Assembly (NCBI GenBank): GCA_036644995.1
Contig: JAVXOZ010000019.1
Location: 1 to 37,868, forward strand
Direction of reading: 5' to 3'
Length of the DNA stretch: 37,868 nucleotides
Origin: Cryptoclostridium sp036644995
GTDB lineage: Bacteria > Bacillota > Dehalobacteriia > UBA7702
Of this stretch, positions 25,897 to 32,812 are shown one piece after another. Made by a program: the position numbers and the translations under genes. The notes beneath the pieces were generated by a model that was not told the origin of the DNA, did no database searches, and saw only the letters and a list, made by a program, of their open reading frames with translations. Numbering within the stretch: position 1 is the first letter of the stretch; every line of letters starts with the position of its first letter.

Positions 25897-25926
25897 ATTT
25901 TATAATTTAGTTTTAATTTGTAAATT

Positions 25927-25960
25927 AAACGAGTTAGTCCTTCGGGATTAACTCGTTTTT
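25927..25960 (+). terminator. Terminator of the corrinoid-protein gene
   Basis: 14-bp stem AAACGAGTTAGTCC and GGATTAACTCGTTT around a TTCG tetraloop, then TTT. Very strong. Confidence 0.92.
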
Positions 25961-25973
25961 ACATTTTATTTTG

Positions 25974-26600
25974 TTTACGGTAACCTTTGGGGTTTACGGA
26001 GTCTTTGGGGTTTTACGGGAACATTGGGTTTACGGGAACATTGGGTTTACGGGAACCTTGGGTTTACGGTAACCTTGGGTTTACGGGAACCTTGGATTTA
26101 CGGGAACCTTGGATTTACGGGAACCTTGGGTTTACGGGAACATTGGGTTTTACGGTAACCTTGGGTTTACGGGAACCTTGAATTTACGGGAACCTTGGAC
26201 TTATGGGAACCTTGGACTTATGGGAACCTTGGATTTACGGTAACCTTGGGTTTACGGTAACCTTGGATTTACGGTAACCTTGGGTTTACGGTAACCTTGG
26301 GTTTACGGGAACCTTGGGTTTACGGTAACCTTGGATTTACGGGAACATTGGATTTACGGGAACATTGAAGTTTACGGAACATTGGGGTTTTACGGGAACA
26401 TTGAGGGTTTACGGGAACATTGAGGGTTTACGGGAACATTGAGGGTTTACGGGAACATTGAGNNNNNNNNNNNNNNNNNNNNNNNNNNNNNNNNNNNNNN
26501 NNNNNNNNNNNNNNNNNNNNNNNNNNNNNNNNNNNNNNNNNNNNNNNNNNNNNNNNNNNNNNGGTTTACGGGAACATTGGGTTTACGGGAACCTTTAGGT
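25974..26600. repeat. 17-bp G-rich minisatellite
   Basis: Tandem units of the type GGGTTTACGGGAACMTT (17 bp), with a frequent variant in which GGGAACC becomes GGTAACC. At least twenty units lie left of the gap and about two right of it; a few units at each end have a base inserted or lost. Runs without the GGT variant fit G3N5G3N6G3N5G3, a canonical quadruplex pattern. Seventeen is not a multiple of three, so the reading-frame pattern repeats every 51 bp and gives spurious ORFs. True length is unknown because the array spans the assembly gap. Confidence 0.95.
26463..26562. other. Assembly gap, 100 N
   Basis: Exactly 100 undetermined bases inside the minisatellite, the usual placeholder for a scaffold gap of unknown size. 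Confidence 0.99.
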
Positions 26601-26666
26601 TTAATTAAGCTATTTTTACAAAAACTTACTTTGTGCTTGAACTGAGGGTTTAGCAGTATTGGCATA

Positions 26667-26944
26667 TCAACACATTGTCAGAGCGTTTTTATAGGGTTTG
26701 CTTTCTATATGCAAGGGGTGTATAGAATTTAATGAACCGTGAATCCTGATTTTATTAAACCAATGAACATAATAAGTTAATTCTACTTTTAGCTGTTCCA
26801 AGCTTTCAAATTTATGCCCTTAACAAATTCCGTTTTAAACATTTTAAAATTAGTTTCTTCAACAACATTACAATAGGTGCATCCATTCATACTTAAATAT
26901 CTTTTTATTGGGAACTCATTTAACATTTCGTCAATTAAGTGGCT
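26667..26944 (-). pseudogene. IS3-family transposase fragment, frameshifted
   Basis: The minus strand encodes HLIDEMLNEFPIKRYLSMNG then CTYCNVVEETNFKMFKTEF, and after a frameshift near 26804-26815, FESLEQLKVELTYYVHWFNK followed by IRIHGSLNSIHPLHIE. This is the C-terminal end of an IS3/IS150-type OrfB: the catalytic Glu region (VVEETNFK) and the terminal YxxxYNxxRIHGSL signature are recognisable. Upstream the frame meets a stop at 26945-26947, so the N-terminal and first catalytic parts are missing. Terminal repeats were not found. It is a relic with no activity expected. The rest of 26976-27205 shows no gene. Confidence 0.75.
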
Positions 26945-26946
26945 TT

Positions 26947-26975
26947 AAATTCACTCCCACCGTGGGCGTGAATTT
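26947..26975. other. 29-bp near-perfect palindrome, CRISPR-repeat-like
   Basis: Arms AAATTCACTCCCAC and GTGGGCGTGAATTT around one C, with one mismatch. The GC-rich inner stem and the GTGAATTTAAA-like edge on the minus strand recall type I-C CRISPR repeats, but only one copy is present, with no spacers or cas genes. It abuts the transposase relic. Confidence 0.5.
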
Positions 26976-27205
26976 GCGTTATATGGAGTTAATTTAGCCT
27001 TTCAATATTTATAATTAAAAACCATGGCAGCTACGTATTTTTCAATAGAAAATCTACGCCTATTTTCCATGGTGCAACAACTTGTTTTGCATTTTCTATC
27101 AAGGGTCAACAGGCAATAGGCAACAGTCAAAATTTTATACTTAGAATTTTTTATTATTATTTTGTTTTATAATCTTATTTTATAAATATTACCTTAGGAG
27201 GGTTT

Positions 27206-27709
27206 ATGAAAAATATAATACTCATTGGTATGCCTGCTGTGGGCAAAAGTACCATAGGGGTTGTTTTGGCAAAAATTTTGGGCTATAAATTTATAGATAC
27301 CGATATTCTCATTCAGGAAAAAACCGGAAAGCTTTTAAAAAACATAATTAAAGATCAAGGAACCATGGGGTTCATTAACATAGAAGAACAAGTAAACAGC
27401 GAAATAGAAGCAGAAAATGCCATAATTGCCACAGGGGGCAGTGCCATATACAGCAGTAAAGCCATGCAACACTTGGGCAGCATTGGCACAATAATATATT
27501 TACGCTTAAATTTTGAAACCTTAAACGCACGTTTAAAAAATATAAAAAATCGAGGCGTAATTTTTCAAGAAAACGAATCATTATCAGATTTATATGCACA
27601 ACGCTCGGCTCTTTATGAAAAATACGCCCATATAATCATTGATGAAGATGGTTGCAATGTAGAAGATGTTATAGAAAAAATTCTCCTTGCTCTGGGCAAA
27701 ACCCAATAA
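27206..27709 (+). CDS. Shikimate-kinase-like P-loop kinase
   Basis: 167 aa. Walker A GMPAVGKST (8-16), FIDTD (29-33) matching the shikimate-kinase DTD, ATGGS (75-79) in place of ATGGG, and the QRSALYEKYA region with the conserved Arg. The substrate-binding GExxFRxxE motif appears instead as GTMGFINIEE, so the Arg that contacts shikimate carboxylate is Ile57. The fold is clear but the substrate is less so: either a divergent AroK or a kinase for another small molecule. No other aromatic-pathway gene is nearby. AGGAGGG precedes the ATG. Confidence 0.78.
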   Translation: MKNIILIGMPAVGKSTIGVVLAKILGYKFIDTDILIQEKTGKLLKNIIKDQGTMGFINIEEQVNSEIEAENAIIATGGSAIYSSKAMQHLGSIGTIIYLRLNFETLNARLKNIKNRGVIFQENESLSDLYAQRSALYEKYAHIIIDEDGCNVEDVIEKILLALGKTQ

Positions 27710-27935
27710 GCATCCCCTGTTTTTTGAACCTTCATTCATAATAAGCAAGACTCTTTGCTAAATGCGGTGGCGGAAAATAAAACCTATCTACACCATCTAA
27801 AACAGTTTACATAGTTTATATCAGCCATAAAATAGCCGCTGTTCACACCGGCGGTTATATTTGACTTATTACGCAATATTCCATTTTTACCAATACCCCA
27901 CCAGTGACCAAAAACCTTAATAAAGAGCCTAACCC

Positions 27936-27984
27936 AAAAACTCCTTGGATTTTAGCATTTTCAGCTAAAGCCCAAGGAGTTTTT
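27936..27984. terminator. Bidirectional terminator between the kinase-like and CotS-like genes
   Basis: Stem AAAAACTCCTTGG (27936-27948) with CCAAGGAGTTTTT (27972-27984), inner TTTAGC/GCTAAA. It serves the minus-strand CotS-like gene (21 bp away) and could also serve the plus-strand gene. The rest of 27710-28005 shows no gene. Confidence 0.85.
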
Positions 27985-28005
27985 AATATTTATTTGTTAA
28001 TGGAA

Positions 28006-29250
28006 TTATTTGATTTCCATTGACATTTTTCTTACGTATTCTTCATTGGCTTCTAACCATTTTAAGCCACGAACTTGATGTTTCATATAATAGAGATATT
28101 CATAAGGATTCATGGTCATATCTTTATAATATGCTTCAGAGCACCAACGTACCAAATATTGGTTACCAATGATAAGCAATTCATATAAATATTTCTTTTC
28201 TAAATCGCCAATTGGTTCTAAGCCGCCCAATTCTCTCAAACGTGCATTGTAAGCGTTGAGGAATTTAACAACACGATCCATGTAAATTTCGCCGTCATTT
28301 TCAGCATCCCAAGAAGCAAAGAAGTAAACCATACCAAGACCAAATTCAAAAAGACGAATGTCCATTTTAGCCCAGTCAAAATCGTAAATACCGGTTACAT
28401 AACCTTTTCTGTCATATTTTACATTGCCGGGATGAAAATCGCATTGTAAGGGGCAGATAGGTAAATTTTTAAAATCTGCTTCGGGAATAATAGCTTTTTT
28501 ACACATTTCTTCAATGTAATCTAATCTGCTTTCAAAGAATTCGGTATAGCAATTTTCATAGCCTGCTTTGGCATAAGCATCGCTGTATCCTCTGAAGTCA
28601 CTGGGGAAACGATCCATTAAGGCATTACAGTTAGGTTCTGCTCTTTCAAAGCCATTAGGATCAAAATCACGCACGGAATTATGCAAATCTGCAACTAATT
28701 CAGCAACGCTGATATAGGAATGTTCTTCCATAAGGTTATTAATCCAGTCATAACTGGCACGACCTTCAATAAAGTTATAAGCTGCAAAATACCAAGTTTC
28801 AATGGAACCATCTTCCATTTTTTGGTCTAAAGAATAAAACGTTTTGCCATCTTTACCAATAACGGGGCAAGCGCCTCTTTCAAAGCCTTGTTCCTTGGCA
28901 TATAAAAGCAATCTGTGTTCTAATTGAAGTTCGTTCATATCTTTATTACGCATATATTTGCGGAAGAACCAAGTAAGTTTTTCGCCATCTTTTTCGGTAT
29001 AAACACCAAAGCTTCTATTTACATAGCCGCCAAAGATTTCATAAACTTCCAGAACTTTACCAATATCGTATTCATTTTCAATAATCTGTTTAATTTGGCT
29101 ATACAAAAAGCTTTGATCGGCAACCGCTTTCATTTCGCCTACTTTAGCTTCCAAAGCTTCTGCTTCATAAAATAAATCTAATGTTTTTTCAGGGTCGAGA
29201 TAATTGTACTTTTGCATTTCAGATGTGTACATTTCATAATAATGTCCCAT
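28006..29250 (-). CDS. CotS-family / aminoglycoside-phosphotransferase-fold protein
   Basis: 414 aa. Protein-kinase-like small-molecule kinase fold: FGGYVNRSFGVYTEKDGEKLTWFFRKYMR near 70-98 as the nucleotide-binding region with the Lys/Arg position; Brenner-type catalytic loop CDFHPGNVKYD near 268-278 (Asp and Asn present, the usual preceding His-Gly replaced by Gln-Cys); metal-binding IYDFDWAKMD near 287-296. CotS and YutH spore-coat kinases and choline/homoserine kinases share this pattern. Size and the YxxxMYYMKHQVRGLKWLE tail favour the CotS-like group. The substrate is unknown. It has its own promoter and terminator. Confidence 0.78.
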   Translation of the reverse strand: MGHYYEMYTSEMQKYNYLDPEKTLDLFYEAEALEAKVGEMKAVADQSFLYSQIKQIIENEYDIGKVLEVYEIFGGYVNRSFGVYTEKDGEKLTWFFRKYMRNKDMNELQLEHRLLLYAKEQGFERGACPVIGKDGKTFYSLDQKMEDGSIETWYFAAYNFIEGRASYDWINNLMEEHSYISVAELVADLHNSVRDFDPNGFERAEPNCNALMDRFPSDFRGYSDAYAKAGYENCYTEFFESRLDYIEEMCKKAIIPEADFKNLPICPLQCDFHPGNVKYDRKGYVTGIYDFDWAKMDIRLFEFGLGMVYFFASWDAENDGEIYMDRVVKFLNAYNARLRELGGLEPIGDLEKKYLYELLIIGNQYLVRWCSEAYYKDMTMNPYEYLYYMKHQVRGLKWLEANEEYVRKMSMEIK

Positions 29251-29445
29251 TTCTTACCGCCTTTCATTTTTTCCTTCGTTATTTTATCGTACAACGAAGA
29301 GCCTACTGATTTAGCAGGCAATAATAACAAAATTCCTAATTTTCGAGAGAAATATTAACAATAAAACATTACTCTAAATCGCATCACTTCGATTCTTTTC
29401 TATATTTAGAATTTTGTCCAAAATACAAATTTTCGCACGGTTATC

Positions 29446-29473
29446 ATTATACTCATAATAGTAACTTTGTCAA
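29446..29473 (-). promoter_or_regulatory. Promoter of the CotS-like gene
   Basis: Minus strand TTGACA (29473-29468), 16 bp, TATAAT (29451-29446). Both hexamers are consensus. It leaves a leader of nearly 200 nt before the ATG at 29250, with no gene in it. A housekeeping-type promoter is unexpected for a strictly sporulation gene. Confidence 0.75.
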
Positions 29474-29520
29474 GGCAAATACCGCTATTTTCCCGAAATA
29501 ATTAAAATTTTCATATAAAT

Positions 29521-29864
29521 AGTGGCAGCCTGATTTAGGCTGCCACACATATTATGAAAAAATATAGTTTTTTGGCAAGATGCCAGGCTGTTAAGAAAGC
29601 CTTAAATTCTGTAAAAATCCATTAACAGCCGCTGTGCAGTGTACCTGTATGTACATAAGCGGTCACGATGAAGGGATTTTGCCGAATATCAGACTTTATC
29701 CTAATCATAGGCTTTGAAGAAAGGCTTAGATTCGGCAAAACTCACGGAATCGGGGACGTGCAGTGTACTTAAATGTACATAAGCGGTCACGATGAAGGGA
29801 TTTTGCCGAATATCAGACTTTATCCAAAGCCTAAGTGGCAGCCTGATTTAGGCTGCCACACATA
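29521..29864 (+). repeat. Interspersed hairpin-flanked element, copy 4 (tandem dimer)
   Basis: Two identical 31-bp direct repeats (29521-29551 and 29834-29864), each a full terminator-type hairpin GTGGCAGCCT-GATTT-AGGCTGCCAC, enclose about 282 bp. Inside are two head-to-tail units: unit a from 29552, with the 5' A/T hairpin but lacking its P1 3' strand, and unit b (29709-29832) with perfect P1 AGGCTTTG/CAAAGCCT. Unit b lacks the A/T hairpin. The right hairpin is 19 bp from the end of the DUF4127-SLH gene and is probably its terminator. Confidence 0.88.
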
Positions 29865-29882
29865 AATGCAATTTTAGTTTAC

Positions 29883-32411
29883 TTAGTTTACTATTTTTTC
29901 AAATTTATGAAATACAGCCGATTCTAAAACGTCCTTATAGCCCCAATAACTCGCATTGATATCCAAGAAGGGGTTCATGTTCCCAATGGCAGCTTCAGAC
30001 ACGCCTTCGGCGTCCAGGCTTCTCTCCAGCAGTCTATTTATCATAGTTACTGCCTCACCTCTGGTTACAGTTTGGTTTGGACAAAAAGAGCCATTTTCAT
30101 AACCTTTTATTAAGCCCAAAGCCGAGGCTCTGGAAACATCGGTATAAAACCAATCCGTGGCTGCAACATCATAAAATGACTTTAAGGCGCCGGAAAGATA
30201 TACTTTTTCCACATTGGCAAATTTTACCAAAAAGGAAGCAAATTCCGCACGGGTCATGAAATCTTCGGGCAAAAATAAGCCATTTTCATAACCTTTCATA
30301 TAGCCTTTTTGGGTAGCGGCTTCCACAAAGGGCCACGACCAATCTGTATTTTTAACATCTGAGTATAAACCTTTAAAATTATGGGTTTGCAATTCTTGGG
30401 CTGTAACTATCATTTTGCAAACTTCCCCACGTGCCACGCTTTTCTCCGGCAAAAATACTCCGTTTTCATAACCATTTATATAGGGCTTATGCTCAACAAT
30501 TTTATACACAGGTGCCGGAGGGTCATTATGGGGTTTGGTAAACGCACCAATGCTGATATTAAAATCACACTCAAAAGTGCGAAACCAAGGGAAACAAAAT
30601 TCCGAAAGAGCTATTTTACCTATTCCTTTTTCTGTATATGTTGTTAAATCCGTAATTATATTGCTTTTTTCTAAATTTTTAAGTATTTCCCCGGAAGATG
30701 CCGTAAGCTGGGTATTTAGCTCTGTATTTATTTTAGCTATGTTTAAATTGTTACTGTAAAAATTATCTGCATCATAGCCCAAATATTTTATATACATATC
30801 CATATTATACTTGGCATTTTGATGATAACCGATATCTTTAACAAAACCAAAGGTCAACATTTGCACAAAAGCTTTATGGCAATCATCTGTTTTTACTTCA
30901 CTATCCATTAAATAATGATAACGGGAAATCCCTTCACTTAATGCTATACCCGCAGCATTACCCAATGTATTCCAACTGCTATATCCAAACAAATAGCCCA
31001 AATCCGTTTCTGCTAACAATCTATCCTGTAAAGCACCATAGTAAGTGCCCGATGATTCATCAATAATTATGGTTGGGACTTTATTTTTTACATTTTCTAA
31101 ATATTTATCCACCAATTCTTTACAATAATAGTAGCGTAAAGATGTTACTTTAGGTGGAGTTAAAACCAGCACCGAAATATTAGGTGACTCGCCATTTTGG
31201 GTAACATGGGCACCAAGTGCGATAATATGTTTGGAGATAACTTGATTTAATCTTTCAGATTCGTAATCCCCTTCTGCATTGGCACTTTCACCAAAATAAT
31301 TTACCGAAAGTCCCGGGGAATCTTTATAATCCCTGCCATGTATTTGCGTAACCGCCATAACCCCCAGTTCATCTGCTCCATCAAAAATTATGCCGTTATT
31401 ACCTAATTTTTTGGCAAGATAAGCTATCTCATTTTTTTGAATGGTATTGCCGGGGCTGGAATCATCAACCCCAATAAAGCAATAAAAATTTTGATTATTG
31501 GGTATTGATGCCATTTTTTCTGCCACTTTATCCCCAAGGCACAATTTTCGATTTCTGGCTTTAAGATATTCTGTTATTAACAGACCATTTTTATCTTTTA
31601 GCAGGGCTTTTTTGGCACCTGTTTTATCATCACCCAGCACATTTTCGCACAAGTTGCCCTTTATATCACTGCCATAGCCCTTAACAATATTCTCAATGGT
31701 CAAGTTATCCCCTGTAAGCTCAGCTCTGGGTACTTTGCCATATTCTCTCAGGGCTTTATATTCATCGCTGCCACGGCCATTATAACCCACTGTGGAGGCT
31801 AAACGCATAACAGTATCAAAAAAACAAACCTTATTATTGGGGTCTTTGGTAAGGACAGTAAAAAGTTTATCAATATTTTGATATTCTACGGGTTCAACAG
31901 GGGCAGGTGGATCTGTTGCTGTGGGGGGATTGGGGGGATTCGCCACGGTTTTTTCACCGTTGTTGCCTTCTGTGGGGGGTGTTTTTTCCTCAAACATAGC
32001 TATGCGAGAATTAACCAAACCACCGGATAGAACTTGGTCTAAGGATATCACAAAAAGATTACAACCTTCTTTATCCATTTTTTCAATCCAAGCCAAAAGT
32101 TTTTCACAATCACCATATTGTTTGCCATTGGCATTAAGAATTTGTCCATCCAATTTTGTGGCAAAAAGGTCTTCTTTGGGTATTATTAACTCATAACCCA
32201 AGGATTTTGCCAAAAGTTGTACCCTTTCCACATGAACAGGGCGGTTATCCAAAGGCACATAAACCAATTTTTTATTAGTTTCGGCAATGGGTGCAGAAAC
32301 AGAGCTGTTGGCATCTACAAAAACTTCATCTTGGGGAGCATCGGCAAAGACCCCAACAGAACAGATTAATAAAAAACATATTATTAACGGTATAGCTTTT
32401 AGTTTTTTCAT
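29883..32411 (-). CDS. DUF4127 protein with C-terminal SLH domains
   Basis: 842 aa. Signal peptide MKKLKAIPLIICFLLICSVG, likely cleaved near VFADA. Residues about 45-640 form the DUF4127 domain (KLVYVPLDNRPVHVERVQLL, FVISLDQVLSGGLVNSRIA, GVDDSSPGNTIQKNEI, GADELGVMAVTQIHGRDY), a family of exported enzymes of unknown activity; the conserved Asp/His/Glu suggest a hydrolase or metal site. A Pro/Thr-rich insertion (about 145-172) interrupts it. Three SLH motifs follow (about 665-705, 708-762, 770-825), each with GYxxGYENGxFxPxxxxTRxE. SLH domains bind cell-wall polymers, so the protein is predicted to sit on the surface. AAGGA precedes the ATG. Confidence 0.88.
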   Translation of the reverse strand: MKKLKAIPLIICFLLICSVGVFADAPQDEVFVDANSSVSAPIAETNKKLVYVPLDNRPVHVERVQLLAKSLGYELIIPKEDLFATKLDGQILNANGKQYGDCEKLLAWIEKMDKEGCNLFVISLDQVLSGGLVNSRIAMFEEKTPPTEGNNGEKTVANPPNPPTATDPPAPVEPVEYQNIDKLFTVLTKDPNNKVCFFDTVMRLASTVGYNGRGSDEYKALREYGKVPRAELTGDNLTIENIVKGYGSDIKGNLCENVLGDDKTGAKKALLKDKNGLLITEYLKARNRKLCLGDKVAEKMASIPNNQNFYCFIGVDDSSPGNTIQKNEIAYLAKKLGNNGIIFDGADELGVMAVTQIHGRDYKDSPGLSVNYFGESANAEGDYESERLNQVISKHIIALGAHVTQNGESPNISVLVLTPPKVTSLRYYYCKELVDKYLENVKNKVPTIIIDESSGTYYGALQDRLLAETDLGYLFGYSSWNTLGNAAGIALSEGISRYHYLMDSEVKTDDCHKAFVQMLTFGFVKDIGYHQNAKYNMDMYIKYLGYDADNFYSNNLNIAKINTELNTQLTASSGEILKNLEKSNIITDLTTYTEKGIGKIALSEFCFPWFRTFECDFNISIGAFTKPHNDPPAPVYKIVEHKPYINGYENGVFLPEKSVARGEVCKMIVTAQELQTHNFKGLYSDVKNTDWSWPFVEAATQKGYMKGYENGLFLPEDFMTRAEFASFLVKFANVEKVYLSGALKSFYDVAATDWFYTDVSRASALGLIKGYENGSFCPNQTVTRGEAVTMINRLLERSLDAEGVSEAAIGNMNPFLDINASYWGYKDVLESAVFHKFEKIVN

Positions 32412-32517
32412 AAGACTTCCTTTTAAACATTCATTATCTATTTATTTTATCAAAACCCAACAAAAAACACAACCATAATAATAGCATTTAGTAGTATTTT
32501 CTCAAAAATACAAATAA

Positions 32518-32772
32518 AAACCCCATAAAAGTGTTTATTTAGACACTTTTAGGGGGTTTTAGATTGTAGGCAAAATGCAATTTTGACTACAAGATAACAG
32601 GCTTTGGAAAAAGGCTTAGAACAGGTAAACCGCACAAGGCGAGGACGTGCAGTGTACTTTGATGTACATAAACGGTCTTGGATTGGGGGGTTTGCCTGTT
32701 ATCAGACTTTATACATAGACTGAAACCCCATAAAGGTGTTTATTTAGACACTTTTATGGGGTTTTAGATTGT
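32518..32772 (+). repeat. Interspersed hairpin-flanked element, copy 5
   Basis: The flanking 50-bp direct repeats (32518-32567 and 32723-32772) match at 48 positions; each is a long terminator hairpin with arms such as AAACCCCATAAA and TTTATGGGGTTT. Body about 32562-32721: 5' hairpin TTGTAG..CAAAAT-GCA-ATTTTG..CTACAA, P2 AACAGGTAAACC with GGTTTGCCTGTT, apical TGTAC/GTACA. This is a second subfamily with different stem sequences but the same fold; its P1 is weak. The right hairpin lies 41 bp from the end of the P-type ATPase gene. No gene lies in 32412-32812. Confidence 0.87.
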
Positions 32773-32812
32773 GAAATAATAAAGTTTTACTTTTAAGATT
32801 ATGGCTTTTAAT

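Noticed and set aside
25987..26665. ORFs across the 17-bp repeat and the N gap
   Set aside because: They are translation of tandem repeats and undetermined bases only.
29521..29864. Group IIC intron or IS200/IS605 element as the explanation for hairpin targeting
   Set aside because: The elements are only 130-280 bp with no reverse transcriptase, no domain V-like sequence and no TnpA/TnpB ORF, and they carry long flanking duplications that those elements do not make.
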